Assembly (NCBI GenBank): GCA_030535975.1
Contig: JAUNQW010000011.1
Coordinates: 1 to 42,339 of the forward strand
Origin: Atopococcus tabaci
Lineage (GTDB): Bacteria; Bacillota; Bacilli; Lactobacillales; Carnobacteriaceae_A
DNA length: 42,339 nt
Direction of reading: 5' to 3'
In this document: in pieces, positions 9,725-18,248 of the stretch
Layout: the number at the start of each line of letters is the position of its first letter
Numbering within the stretch: position 1 is the first letter of the stretch
Made by a program: the position numbers and the translations under genes
The notes under the pieces: model-generated
The model's input: the letters and a program-made list of their open reading frames with translations, nothing else
The model's database searches: none
Told to the model about the DNA's origin: nothing

Positions 9725-10153
9725 TTGAGTTTAAAAGATCGTATCAATCAATTTTTCTCATTGGATGAGGATACCGCAGATTATTATGAAGAAGTTTATG
9801 AACCAGAAATATCAGAAAAAAAAGATTATCCCGATGAGTATATTCAAAATAATTCCGAAAAGGTAATCGCTCTCAATCAGCAAAATAACCGTGCGGACAT
9901 CAAGGTGGTAGAACCGCGTGTTTATGCGGAAGCAACACAGATTGCAGACTTACTTTTAAAAGGAATCATTGTGGTTGTCAATTTTAAAAAAGCAGAAGAT
10001 GTTCAGGCTCAAAAGATGATTGATTTTATAGGAGGGGCCATCTATGCTATCCATGGTGACATGGAGAAAATTGGTGAAGGTATGTTCATCTGTGCACCAC
10101 CAAATATCGGTCTGGATGGATTAGCAGAGTCTTTTTCTGAATTCAGACGTTAG
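9725..10153 (+). CDS. sepF: Cell division protein SepF
   Basis: SepF (142 residues) binds FtsZ bundles and membranes and helps septum formation alongside FtsA. The N-terminal amphipathic helix (MSLKDRINQFFSLDED) is the membrane-binding part. An acidic linker is followed by the conserved SepF fold from about residue 50 (KVIALNQQNN, EPRVYAEATQIADLLLKG, RMIDFIGGAIYA-like segment). The start is a TTG with AAAGGA nine bases upstream. It follows ftsZ, but the ylmE gene usually found between them in Bacillus is absent. Confidence 0.93.
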   Translation: MSLKDRINQFFSLDEDTADYYEEVYEPEISEKKDYPDEYIQNNSEKVIALNQQNNRADIKVVEPRVYAEATQIADLLLKGIIVVVNFKKAEDVQAQKMIDFIGGAIYAIHGDMEKIGEGMFICAPPNIGLDGLAESFSEFRR

Positions 10154-10171
10154 AATTGAGGCACTTTAATT

Positions 10172-10456
10172 ATGATTCAACTGTTACAAGTAGTATATAA
10201 TATAATCATGCAATTGATTCGGATCTATGAAATTGCACTTTTAGTTTACTTTTTCATGTCATGGATCCCCAATGCCAGAGGATCATCTTTATGGGACTTC
10301 TTAGTGCGAATATGCGAACCTTATGTTGGGTTTTTCAGACGCTTCCTTCCTCCTATTGGCGGCATCAGTTTTGCCGGTATATTAGCTATCCTTGTCTTAG
10401 GTTTGATAAGAGCTGGAATAGGCAGTATTTTCAGTTTCTTAATTAATCTGATCTAA
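10172..10456 (+). CDS. ylmG: YggT family membrane protein YlmG
   Basis: This 94-residue protein has two hydrophobic helices separated by the conserved YggT segment SWIPNARGSSLWDFLVRICEP, followed by the second conserved stretch FRRFLPPIGGISF. YlmG/YggT proteins are linked to division and membrane organisation in Gram-positive bacteria, but no biochemical activity is known. The gene lies between sepF and ylmH, its usual position. The ribosome site is a weak GAGG ten bases before the ATG. Confidence 0.9.
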   Translation: MIQLLQVVYNIIMQLIRIYEIALLVYFFMSWIPNARGSSLWDFLVRICEPYVGFFRRFLPPIGGISFAGILAILVLGLIRAGIGSIFSFLINLI

Positions 10457-10471
10457 TTATTAAAAGAAAGA

Positions 10472-11272
10472 GTGAAAGATGTGACCGGGGGAACAATCTA
10501 CCAACATTTTAGAGCTGAAGAGCGGCCGTTTATAGACTCTATATTAGATTGGATTTATAAAGTAGAAGATTATTATACACCCCACTTAACTAATTTTATG
10601 AATCCACGTCAGCAACATATTCTTCGCTCTATTGTAGGGAATCGAGAGACTATCAGGCTCGATTTTTATGGAGGGTATGATGACGCAGAAAGAAAGAGGG
10701 CGTTAATCAGCCCTTTTTATTCTGAGAGCAGCGAAGATGATTTTGAACTCCAGTTATTTGAAGTTGAATATCCCAGAGATTTTCTAAAAATAAGTCATGG
10801 TCAGATTTTAGGCTCCAGTTTGTCTTTAGGTATAGATCGTGAAAAATTTGGAGATATTATTACAGATGGTCAAAGATGGCAGTTTTTTGTTGATAAAAAG
10901 CTAAAAGAATTTATCAAGCTGGAATTAACAAAAATTAGTCGGCACAGCGTGCTCCTTAAGGCTGTAGACCCAGGAAATCAATTAGAAGTTAGAGAGAAAT
11001 ATGAAACAAAGACAGTTAGTATTTCTTCCTTTCGAGTTGATGCTGTTATTTCAAGCGCCTTTAATTTTTCTCGGACAAAAGCTAAAGAATTTATCCAAGC
11101 TGACAAAGTAAAGCTGAATTGGAATCCAATCAGTCAGCCGTCAATTGAAGTCAGTCTTTATGATGTCCTTTCTGTCCGTGGCTTTGGACGGGTAATGATT
11201 GATGAAAAAGTTGGACAGTCGAGAAAGAATAAAGAGATAGTAGACTTAAAAATACTTAATAGAAATCAATAA
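10472..11272 (+). CDS. ylmH: S4-domain RNA-binding protein YlmH
   Basis: YlmH (about 266 residues) has an N-terminal YlmH-type RNA-binding region and a C-terminal S4 domain (FRVDAVISSAFNFSRTKAKEF, residues about 188-208, followed by ADKVKLNW). Members bind ribosomal particles or the 50S-peptidyl-tRNA complex and have been tied to ribosome rescue. Here the evidence is domain content and position in the sepF-ylmG-ylmH-divIVA string. Two GTG codons, at 10472 and 10481, compete as start. Neither has a strong ribosome site, so the first three residues are uncertain. Confidence 0.88.
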   Translation: MKDVTGGTIYQHFRAEERPFIDSILDWIYKVEDYYTPHLTNFMNPRQQHILRSIVGNRETIRLDFYGGYDDAERKRALISPFYSESSEDDFELQLFEVEYPRDFLKISHGQILGSSLSLGIDREKFGDIITDGQRWQFFVDKKLKEFIKLELTKISRHSVLLKAVDPGNQLEVREKYETKTVSISSFRVDAVISSAFNFSRTKAKEFIQADKVKLNWNPISQPSIEVSLYDVLSVRGFGRVMIDEKVGQSRKNKEIVDLKILNRNQ

Positions 11273-11287
11273 AATATCACTGTCAAC

Positions 11288-11316
11288 TTGTATATTTAAA
11301 AAGAATTAACTATACT
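11288..11316 (+). promoter_or_regulatory. Promoter upstream of divIVA
   Basis: TTGTAT at 11288-11293 and TATACT at 11311-11316 are separated by 17 bases, a good sigma-A match. It lies in the 72-base gap between ylmH and divIVA. It would let divIVA, and possibly ileS, be transcribed apart from the division cluster. Confidence 0.65.
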
Positions 11317-11344
11317 AGAAGAGTAAATTATTGGAGGTGTCAAT

Positions 11345-12010
11345 ATGTTAACTTCAATTGAAATCAGAAATCAACAATTTGATAGTAAGATGCGTGGCTA
11401 TAATAAAGAGCAAGTGGACACATTCTTAAAAGATGCAGCCCAAAGCGTAGAAGCACTGACGAAAGAAAATAAAGAGCTAAAAGAAGAATTAGATTGGGCA
11501 TTAAAAAGACTAGATAATTATGAAGAAATGCAAGAGTCATTAAATAAATCGATATTAGTGGCCCAAGATGCAGCGGACCAATTAAAGTCAAATTCAATCA
11601 AAGAGGCAGATGTTATTATAGCTGATGCACAGAATCAAGCAGATACCATGATTAAAGAAGCTGTTTCTGAAGTCAACAACATTAATCATGAGATGCGAGA
11701 ATTAAGAAAACATAGTCGAACATTTAAACAAAGGCTACAAACAATGATTGAGACTCAATTAGAGCTGGTTGAAAGTCAAGAATGGGATGAAGTATTAAAG
11801 GATCCTCAATACGAATTCAACGAATATAAAACAATATCTAAGGATACTCAAGAAAAAGCCGCTTCTCATGAGGAAAATACCCAAGAAATTGAAGATGACA
11901 GTTCTTCCGGCAGTTTTGAATATGTGTCTGATCCGCATTCTTCACAATTATCATTTGATGATGACCATGACAGACCGACTATTGACCTGCCTGAATCTGA
12001 ATATGATTAA
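11345..12010 (+). CDS. divIVA: Cell division initiation protein DivIVA
   Basis: DivIVA (221 residues) is a coiled-coil scaffold that binds negatively curved membrane at septa and poles and recruits cell wall enzymes. The N-terminal lipid-binding domain is typical (IEIRNQQFDSKMRGYNKEQV, then DTFLKDA). Long heptad-rich coiled coils follow (about 35-160), and an acidic, probably disordered tail ends in DDHDRPTIDLPESEYD. GGAGGTGT precedes the ATG. The gene sits between ylmH and the ileS T-box as in many Firmicutes. In ovococci it is usually essential for normal peripheral growth and septation. Confidence 0.95.
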   Translation: MLTSIEIRNQQFDSKMRGYNKEQVDTFLKDAAQSVEALTKENKELKEELDWALKRLDNYEEMQESLNKSILVAQDAADQLKSNSIKEADVIIADAQNQADTMIKEAVSEVNNINHEMRELRKHSRTFKQRLQTMIETQLELVESQEWDEVLKDPQYEFNEYKTISKDTQEKAASHEENTQEIEDDSSSGSFEYVSDPHSSQLSFDDDHDRPTIDLPESEYD

Positions 12011-12013
12011 AAT

Positions 12014-12229
12014 GATGACTGGAACACAAAAAAGAAATTCTTTTTAAGCGAGTTAGCGTTGGTGGGAGGCTAATAAAAGTTCACTCTTTTTTATCATCCA
12101 TGAATGGAAATTTGAATGAAGTAAAATTTCCCGTTTAACAACGTTATTGTTAAAAGAAGAGAAGATAAAAATTCTTAAATTGGGTGGTACCACGGTGACT
12201 TCGTCCCTTATAGGATGGAGTTTTTTTAT
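12014..12229 (+). ncRNA. T-box leader controlling ileS
   Basis: This is a tRNA-sensing attenuator. The conserved T-box GGGTGGTACCACGG lies at 12182-12195. The terminator stem pairs ACTTCGTCC (12198-12206) with GGATGGAGT (12213-12221) and is followed by six T. The stem I apical region contains GGTGGGAGG flanked by TTAGC and GCTAA. By analogy with the layout of the valS leader, the likely specifier is ATC at 12093-12095, an isoleucine codon, which agrees with the gene. Uncharged tRNA-Ile should stabilise the antiterminator and allow ileS transcription. The specifier call is inference; the T-box and terminator are directly visible. Confidence 0.92.
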
Positions 12230-12266
12230 TTTAAAAGCGAGTTAATAAGTTTGGAGGAATATAAAA

Positions 12267-15038
12267 ATGAAGATGAAAGATACACTTTTAATTGGACGTA
12301 CGGATTTTCCTATGCGTGCTAATTTACCGAATAAAGAAGCGGAAAGACAAAAAGAATGGGAAGAACAAAAAGTCTATGAGAGACGTTTAGAAAAAAATAA
12401 AGATAATGAATCCTTTATTCTGCATGATGGTCCTCCTTTTGCGAATGGAAACATTCATATTGGTCATGCCTTAAATAAAATATCTAAAGATACTATTAAT
12501 CGTTATAAATCCATGCAGGGCTATTATGCAAATTTTGTGCCAGGTTGGGACACACATGGTTTACCTATAGAGCAAAAATTAAAAGAAAAAGGGGTTGACC
12601 GCAAGTCACTTTCTATGTCGGAATATCGTCAAATGTGTTCAGATTATGCCTGGACTCAGATTAATACTCAAAGAGAAGACTTTAAACGACTAGGTGTCGC
12701 GGGGGATTGGAAACATCCTTATGTTACTTTACAAAAAGACTATGAAGCTGCTCAAATTCGTGTGTTTGGAAAAATGGCTGAAAAGGGACTCATTTATCGG
12801 GGTAAGAAACCTGTTTATTGGTCGCCATCCAGTGAGTCTGCCTTAGCTGAAGCAGAAATTGAATATCAAGATGTGCGCGGGCCATCTATTTATGTAAGTT
12901 TTGAAGTGAAAGATGGAAAAGGACTTATTGAAAATGGCAGCCAATTCATTATTTGGACCACAACACCTTGGACTATTCCGTCGAACTTAGCTATTGCCGT
13001 TAATCCTAATTATCAATATGCAGTGGTAGAAACAGCCGGCCAAAAATATATTGTAGCAGCCGATTTAGTAGATAAAATGGGTCAGCTGTTTGAGTGGAAA
13101 GACATTACAGTCGAGAAAGAAATTCTAGGTGCAGACTTAGAACACATGACGGCTCAACATCCATTTTATGATCGAGAAAGTCTCTTAGTAACTGGAGACC
13201 ATGTTTCTTTAGAAGAAGGAACTGGTTTAGTTCATACAGCACCAGGCCACGGAGATGATGACTACCTTCTTGGTGTGAAGTACGGTCTAGAGATACTTGC
13301 TCCAATTGATGGTACCGGACACTTTACAGAAGAAGCGCCTGGATTTGAAGGAGTTTTCTATGATGATGCTAACCGAATGGTTACAGATAAGTTGAAGGAA
13401 AAAGATCAATTACTCCATATGGAATTTATCAGTCATTCCTATCCGCATGACTGGAGAACAAAACAGCCGATTATTTTTAGAGCGACACCTCAGTGGTTTG
13501 CTTCTATAGAAAAAATTCGTGAAGAGTTATTAAATGAAATTGATTCAGTTGAATGGTTACTGCCATCCGGCCGCCAGCGGATGTATAATATGGTAGAAGG
13601 TCGCGGCGACTGGGTTATTTCACGTCAACGTGCCTGGGGAGTGCCTCTTCCAGTCTTCTATGCAGAAAATGGCCAGCCTATTTTAAGCTCTGAGACTACC
13701 AAGCATGTGGCTGATATTTTTGAAAAACATGGATCGAATGTGTGGTATGAGTGGGAAGCAGAAGATCTTCTTCCGGAAGGATTTACTCACCCAGACAGTC
13801 CGAATGGTGAGTTTACAAAAGAAACAGATATCATGGATGTCTGGTTTGATTCTGGTTCGTCTCATGAAGCGGTTTTACGTGGTCGAGAAGACCTTAAATT
13901 CCCTGCGGATATGTATTTGGAGGGCTCGGATCAATATCGAGGTTACTTCAACTCTTCACTAACGACATCTGTAGCTATTAATGGAGAGGCACCTTACCGC
14001 TCAGTACTGTCTCAAGGTTTTGTTTTAGACGGAGAAGGCAGAAAGATGAGTAAATCAGTTGGGAATGTGATTGCTCCCAAGGATGTTATTCGCCAAATGG
14101 GTGCAGATATTATTCGTCTATGGGTGTCAACTGTAGATTACACTTCTGATGTTCGGGTGAGCATGGACATCTTGAAACAAGTTTCAGAATCTTATCGTAA
14201 AATCAGAAACACATTACGCTTCCTGATTGCTAACACAAGTGATTTTAATCCAGAAGAAAACACAGTTGCCTATGATGATTTAGAAAGTCTCGATCAATAT
14301 ATGGCCAACCGATTAAATCAAGTGACCAAAAATGCAGTCAAAGCATATGAGAAATATCATTTTCAAGGTGTTTACCGTGAAATTAATAATTTCTGTATTA
14401 CAGATTTATCAAACTTCTATCTCGATATCGCCAAAGATTTAGTTTATATTGAAACAGAAAATTCCAAATCACGTCGTTCGATGCAGACAGTGATGTATCA
14501 AACACTCATTCAAGTAACTAAATTGTTGACGCCGATTATCCCACATACAACAGAAGAAGTATGGAAATATGTTGATGAAGAAGAAGACTATGTCCAGCTA
14601 GCTGGGATGCCTGAGAGCACAGAATTTGAAAATGAAGAAGAAATTCTGGAAAAGTGGTCTAACTTCATGGATCTTCGAGATGATGTTTTAAAAGCTTTAG
14701 AAAAAGCACGCGATGCAGGATTGATTGGTAAGTCTTTTGAATCTGAAGTGACAATCTTTGTCAATCCAGAGACAAGAAAGTTATTAGACTCATTGAAGAC
14801 TAATTTACAGCAAGTCTTAATTGTTTCTCAATTAAACATTGAAGATGAGGAACAAGCACCAAATGAGGCACTGAGTTTTGAACAATGGTCAGTATTAGTA
14901 GAGAAAAAATCAGGTGAAGTGTGTGAACGTTGCTGGATCACAAGTGATCACGTAGGAACGATTGAAGAAGCACCCAGCCTGTGTGACAAATGCTATACTA
15001 TTGTGAAAGAGCATTACCCAGAAGCTTTAGAAAACTAG
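12267..15038 (+). CDS. ileS: Isoleucyl-tRNA synthetase
   Basis: IleRS (923 residues) charges tRNA-Ile in the cytoplasm. The class I motifs HIGH (residues 64-67) and KMSKS (593-597) are present, with the CP1 editing domain between them ([12 protein letters not shown] motif, and the [15 protein letters not shown] segment of the editing site). The C-terminal zinc site has four cysteines, C886, C889, C906 and C909. The size and zinc finger fit the standard eubacterial IleRS rather than the mupirocin-resistant eukaryote-like type. GGAGG lies nine bases before the ATG. Expression is controlled by the T-box just upstream, and a strong terminator follows. Confidence 0.98.
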   Translation: MKMKDTLLIGRTDFPMRANLPNKEAERQKEWEEQKVYERRLEKNKDNESFILHDGPPFANGNIHIGHALNKISKDTINRYKSMQGYYANFVPGWDTHGLPIEQKLKEKGVDRKSLSMSEYRQMCSDYAWTQINTQREDFKRLGVAGDWKHPYVTLQKDYEAAQIRVFGKMAEKGLIYRGKKPVYWSPSSESALAEAEIEYQDVRGPSIYVSFEVKDGKGLIENGSQFIIWTTTPWTIPSNLAIAVNPNYQYAVVETAGQKYIVAADLVDKMGQLFEWKDITVEKEILGADLEHMTAQHPFYDRESLLVTGDHVSLEEGTGLVHTAPGHGDDDYLLGVKYGLEILAPIDGTGHFTEEAPGFEGVFYDDANRMVTDKLKEKDQLLHMEFISHSYPHDWRTKQPIIFRATPQWFASIEKIREELLNEIDSVEWLLPSGRQRMYNMVEGRGDWVISRQRAWGVPLPVFYAENGQPILSSETTKHVADIFEKHGSNVWYEWEAEDLLPEGFTHPDSPNGEFTKETDIMDVWFDSGSSHEAVLRGREDLKFPADMYLEGSDQYRGYFNSSLTTSVAINGEAPYRSVLSQGFVLDGEGRKMSKSVGNVIAPKDVIRQMGADIIRLWVSTVDYTSDVRVSMDILKQVSESYRKIRNTLRFLIANTSDFNPEENTVAYDDLESLDQYMANRLNQVTKNAVKAYEKYHFQGVYREINNFCITDLSNFYLDIAKDLVYIETENSKSRRSMQTVMYQTLIQVTKLLTPIIPHTTEEVWKYVDEEEDYVQLAGMPESTEFENEEEILEKWSNFMDLRDDVLKALEKARDAGLIGKSFESEVTIFVNPETRKLLDSLKTNLQQVLIVSQLNIEDEEQAPNEALSFEQWSVLVEKKSGEVCERCWITSDHVGTIEEAPSLCDKCYTIVKEHYPEALEN

Positions 15039-15057
15039 ATAAAAACTAACTCTATGC

Positions 15058-15100
15058 AAAACACTCCTCAAGTAAATGATTATAACTCGAGGGGTGTTTT
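15058..15100 (+). terminator. Terminator after ileS
   Basis: AAAACACTCCTC at 15058-15069 pairs with GAGGGGTGTTTT at 15089-15100 (12 bp with one G-U), and the 3' arm ends in a T run. The A run on the other side means it can also act in reverse. Confidence 0.85.
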
Positions 15101-15200
15101 GTCATATAATAACTAATAAAAACTTAAAGATAAAAAGATATAATCTACTTAGTCCACAAATTATAAATTAGGTCTTATTTTATATACAGAGGGTGTTAGT

Positions 15201-15740
15201 ATGGAATTAGAAGAAAAAACATTAAGTACGGATGTTATACATGAAGGGATTGTCACAGATTACCTTATAAAAGAAGTAGAGTTGCCTAATGGTAAAAAGG
15301 CCACACGTGAAATTGTCTTGCATGCGCCGGCAGCTTCCGTTCTAGCCATTACAAAAGAGGGGAAAGCTGTGTTCGTTAAACAATATCGAAAGGCAATTGA
15401 ACAGGCGATTTATGAAATCCCCGCTGGTCTTGTTGATGATGGAGAAGAGCCATTAATGGCAGCTCAAAGAGAACTGGGTGAAGAGACGGGTTACCAGGCC
15501 GGTGATTGGAAAGTCATTGCAGAATTTTATACGTCAGTCGGCTTTTGTAATGAGTATTTGTATGTTTATGAAGCAACAGATCTTTCTAAATTAGATCAAG
15601 CTCTTGAGTTGGATGAGGATGAGTTTCTCGAAGTTGTTGAATTGAGTTATGAAGAAGCAATGGAAAAGTATCGAGCGGGGTACATGCCGGATTCAAAGAC
15701 TGTTGTAGGACTCATGCATTGGAAAAGTAAATTAAAGTAG
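15201..15740 (+). CDS. nudF: ADP-ribose pyrophosphatase (Nudix hydrolase)
   Basis: This 179-residue protein has a perfect Nudix box at residues 76-98 (GLVDDGE, seven residues, REL, G, EE, T, GY), which supplies the metal-binding glutamates. The N-terminal beta strand region (VELPNGKKATREIV) and the short C-terminal helix fit the NudF group that splits ADP-ribose into AMP and ribose-5-phosphate. GAGGGTGTT precedes the ATG, and a possible -10 TATAAT lies at 15139-15144 without a clear -35. It heads a compact unit with the small membrane protein and mtnN, an order familiar from other Lactobacillales. Confidence 0.88.
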   Translation: MELEEKTLSTDVIHEGIVTDYLIKEVELPNGKKATREIVLHAPAASVLAITKEGKAVFVKQYRKAIEQAIYEIPAGLVDDGEEPLMAAQRELGEETGYQAGDWKVIAEFYTSVGFCNEYLYVYEATDLSKLDQALELDEDEFLEVVELSYEEAMEKYRAGYMPDSKTVVGLMHWKSKLK

Positions 15741-15748
15741 GTGAAGTT

Positions 15749-16033
15749 ATGTCAGCAAATGAGCCTAAAGACTCTAAAAATAAAAGCATCCAGACAAAGA
15801 TAAAAAGACGATATAAAAACTTCAAAAAAAATCGTGAATTAAAGAAACGTCGCAAAGAGAGACTACAAGCTGAAAGAAGTTACGAAGAAAAACTAAATCA
15901 ATCGGGCCGCACAACTAAATCCAGAAAAAAACAACATGATACCTATCATAAATGGGGAAAACGTTTAATTATTGCTAATATAATTGTCTTTGTGCTTTTA
16001 ATAATAGCTGTTTGGATGGTTTTCTACCTTTAA
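15749..16033 (+). CDS. Small basic membrane protein, function unknown
   Basis: This 94-residue protein has a very basic N-terminal two thirds, rich in Lys and Arg with a predicted helical run (KKNRELKKRRKERLQAERSY), then a single C-terminal membrane segment (LIIANIIVFVLLIIAVWMVF). That layout suggests a tail-anchored protein with its basic part in the cytoplasm, perhaps contacting phospholipid or nucleic acid. AGGTGAAG lies before the ATG and the gene starts eight bases after nudF, so it belongs to the nudF-mtnN unit. I do not recognise a named family, and no function is proposed. Confidence 0.75.
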   Translation: MSANEPKDSKNKSIQTKIKRRYKNFKKNRELKKRRKERLQAERSYEEKLNQSGRTTKSRKKQHDTYHKWGKRLIIANIIVFVLLIIAVWMVFYL

Positions 16034-16049
16034 TAGTGAGGAGTAGCTG

Positions 16050-16745
16050 ATGAGAAAATTAGGAATTATAGCAGCGATGGAAGAGGAATTACGAATTATA
16101 AAAAACAGAATTGAAAATAAAGTACAAGTGGATGCTGCCCATATGTCTTTTTATACAGGATGCATCGAGGGGCAGGATTTGGTCATCGTTCAATCTGGCA
16201 TAGGGAAAGTAAATGCTGCGATGGCTGCTGTTATATTAGTCGAAAAATTTGGTGTAGATATGATTATTAATACAGGATCTGCCGGATCATTGACTGATGA
16301 GCTTGAACAAGGTGATTTGGTAGTTTCTAATCAGCTTTCTTATCATGACGTCGATGCTACAGCCTTTGGGTATGTGATGGGGCAAGTTCCTCAAATGCCG
16401 CTTTATTACAAAAGTGATCCTGAACTTAACGAAAAAATAAAAGAGGCTGCGCGTAAGACGGATTGGAATGTGGTTTTTGGTGAGATACTCACCAGTGACT
16501 CTTTTATCGCAGATCCAAAAGCGATCGAAAAAATAAAAGATAAATTTTCTTATGCACTGGTGACCGAAATGGAAGGAACTGCAATAGCTCAGGTTGCTTT
16601 TCAATATGACCTGCCTTTTACCGTAGTTCGAGCGGTCTCGGACAGTGCAGACGGCCAGGCTGCTCAAAGTTTTGATGAGTTTATTATAGAAGCAGGAAGA
16701 AAATCAGCTGGCATGGTCTTAAAGTATATTTCAGAAGGTGTGTAG
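16050..16745 (+). CDS. mtnN: 5'-methylthioadenosine/S-adenosylhomocysteine nucleosidase
   Basis: MtnN (231 residues) cleaves adenine from methylthioadenosine and S-adenosylhomocysteine, which removes methylation by-products and leads to S-ribosylhomocysteine. The N-terminal GIIAAMEEEL carries the catalytic Glu region. NTGSAGSL, VTEMEGTAIAQVA and VRAVSDSADGQA are the nucleoside-binding and catalytic segments, the last with the catalytic Asp. The length equals that of the family. GAGGAG lies before the ATG and the gene follows the small membrane protein by 16 bases. A hairpin region lies after its stop. Confidence 0.96.
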   Translation: MRKLGIIAAMEEELRIIKNRIENKVQVDAAHMSFYTGCIEGQDLVIVQSGIGKVNAAMAAVILVEKFGVDMIINTGSAGSLTDELEQGDLVVSNQLSYHDVDATAFGYVMGQVPQMPLYYKSDPELNEKIKEAARKTDWNVVFGEILTSDSFIADPKAIEKIKDKFSYALVTEMEGTAIAQVAFQYDLPFTVVRAVSDSADGQAAQSFDEFIIEAGRKSAGMVLKYISEGV

Positions 16746-16769
16746 TCTTTTTTATAAACAGACTCCCTG

Positions 16770-16834
16770 ACAAACCTAATTATATATATATTAGCTTATG
16801 TGTTAAGCTGATTTTAATTAATCAATGGGTTTGT
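16770..16834 (+). other. Long imperfect hairpin between mtnN and the NAD-kinase-like gene
   Basis: ACAAACC (16770-16776) pairs exactly with GGTTTGT (16828-16834). Inside this, AATTA (16778-16782) can pair with TAATT (16815-16819), and an inner hairpin joins TTAGCTTA (16791-16798) with TAAGCTGA (16804-16811). The inner hairpin is followed by TTTTAATTAA, so it may be a weak mtnN terminator. A weak promoter (CTGACA 16767-16772, TATTAG 16789-16794, 16-base spacer) overlaps the same stretch. Confidence 0.45.
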
Positions 16835-16862
16835 TGAAACTTATGATACAGGAGGATAAACA

Positions 16863-17978
16863 ATGAAAAAATTAGGCTTAATTATTAATCCTATTGCTGG
16901 TATGGGTGGAAAAGTCGGACTCAAAGGATCGGACGGAAAAGAAGTAATCGAAAAAGCGCGTGAGTTAGGAGCAGAACCTGAAAGTGGTATTAAAGCCTTA
17001 AAAGCTTTGAAAAAATTAGAACCTTTAAAAGATAACTTAATTGTTTATGTGGCTAATGGACCTATGGGTGAAGATGTCGTAAAAGAAAGCAACCTAAATT
17101 ATGAAGTTGTTTATGAGGTGGGTGAAGAAACTAATCCAGAAGACACGGAGAAATTAGCTAAGCAATTTCTAGACCGTGGTGTGGATTTAATTCTTTTTGC
17201 AGGTGGAGATGGTACAGCTCGTAATATCACAGCGGCGGTTGGTTTAGATATTCCTGCTCTCGGAATTCCAGCAGGCGTAAAGATTCATTCCCCGGTTTAC
17301 GGACGCTCTCCTGAAAATGCAGGTGAAATGGCGTATAAGTATTTAAGCGGCGCTGATGTTGAAGTGCAAGAAGAAGAAGTTATCGATATTGAAGAAGAGG
17401 CTTTTCGCAGAGATGAAATTATTACCGAGATCTACGGTTATCTGAATGTACCTTATGACACAAGCCACATGCAGAACTTGAAATCTATTAGCCCTCAATC
17501 GGATACGGAAGCACAATTATCAGCAGCTCTAAATGTGTTAGATAATATGGAAGACGGTTATTATTATATCATCGGTTCAGGTTCAACTAATGCTCGTATT
17601 TTAGAAGAACTCGATTTACCAGTTACAATGCTGGGTGTTGATATTATTAAAGATAAAAAATTAATAGCTAAAGATGTTAATGAATCAGAGATTATCGAAA
17701 TCATTAAAGGTCATCCAACTAAATTAGTTGTTACTCCTATGGGAGGGCAGGGTTATATTTTAGGTCGAGGAAATCAGCAGCTGTCAGCCAATGTATTAAG
17801 AGAATTAAACAAAAAAGATATTATTATTATAGCATCTCCAGGGAAGATGGATGGTCTAGGATCGAATCCTCTACTTATCTATACAGGAGATGAGGAAATT
17901 GACCAAGCATTCTCAGGTTACTACTCAGTGATTGTGGGTTATGGACAATATCGAATGCAAAAAGCTGTACAAGCTTAA
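16863..17978 (+). CDS. ATP-NAD kinase-like protein (AcoX/COG3199 type)
   Basis: This 371-residue protein resembles the ATP-NAD/AcoX kinase family rather than the standard short NAD kinase. It begins INPIAGMGGKVGLKGSDG (residues 8-25), has the diacylglycerol/NAD-kinase fold signature GGDGT at 114-118 followed by ARNI, and GIPAGVKIHSPVYG at about 136-149. The C-terminal half has VTPMGGQGYILGRGNQQ and IIIASPGKMDGLG, family segments of unclear role. NAD phosphorylation is therefore a reasonable guess but not proven; members near acetoin genes are called AcoX. CAGGAGG precedes the ATG. It lies next to a folate block containing FolD, which usually uses NADP. Confidence 0.75.
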   Translation: MKKLGLIINPIAGMGGKVGLKGSDGKEVIEKARELGAEPESGIKALKALKKLEPLKDNLIVYVANGPMGEDVVKESNLNYEVVYEVGEETNPEDTEKLAKQFLDRGVDLILFAGGDGTARNITAAVGLDIPALGIPAGVKIHSPVYGRSPENAGEMAYKYLSGADVEVQEEEVIDIEEEAFRRDEIITEIYGYLNVPYDTSHMQNLKSISPQSDTEAQLSAALNVLDNMEDGYYYIIGSGSTNARILEELDLPVTMLGVDIIKDKKLIAKDVNESEIIEIIKGHPTKLVVTPMGGQGYILGRGNQQLSANVLRELNKKDIIIIASPGKMDGLGSNPLLIYTGDEEIDQAFSGYYSVIVGYGQYRMQKAVQA

Positions 17979-18149
17979 AAAAATGTTTTTTCACAAAGTT
18001 TTGACTTTTTTTAATCTTTTGATGAGTGGAAAAGTTCAGGGCTGGGGGAAGTGAGTTATTTAACAGTTCTAAAAGATAACAAACTCTATAAAAAAATACT
18101 TATTTTTCAAAAAATCACAAACTAATCTGTTTTGAAAATCTCTCATTCA

Positions 18150-18197
18150 AAAAACCGCATTAACCAAGCAAGTATAAGCTTGATTTAATGCGGTTTT
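18150..18197. terminator. Bidirectional terminator between convergent genes
   Basis: AAAACCGCATTAA at 18151-18163 pairs perfectly with TTAATGCGGTTTT at 18185-18197, and an inner CAAGC/GCTTG pair extends the stem. A and T runs on both sides allow it to end transcription from both the kinase-like gene and the minus-strand cyclo-ligase. The 170 bases between the kinase-like stop and this stem show no gene that I can support. Confidence 0.88.
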
Positions 18198-18248
18198 ATA
18201 TTTTTTAAAGACTCTTGCTCCAATTTCTTTGATGAATCTTGTATTCAA

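Noticed and set aside
11982-12007. ileS promoter inside the end of divIVA (TTGACC with TATGAT)
   Set aside because: The hexamers are only 14 bases apart, too close for a standard sigma-A promoter. Read-through from the divIVA promoter is simpler.
17979-18149. Small RNA or small gene between the kinase-like gene and the bidirectional terminator
   Set aside because: A TTGACT is present near 18000, but no matching -10, no conserved fold and no reading frame with a ribosome site were found.
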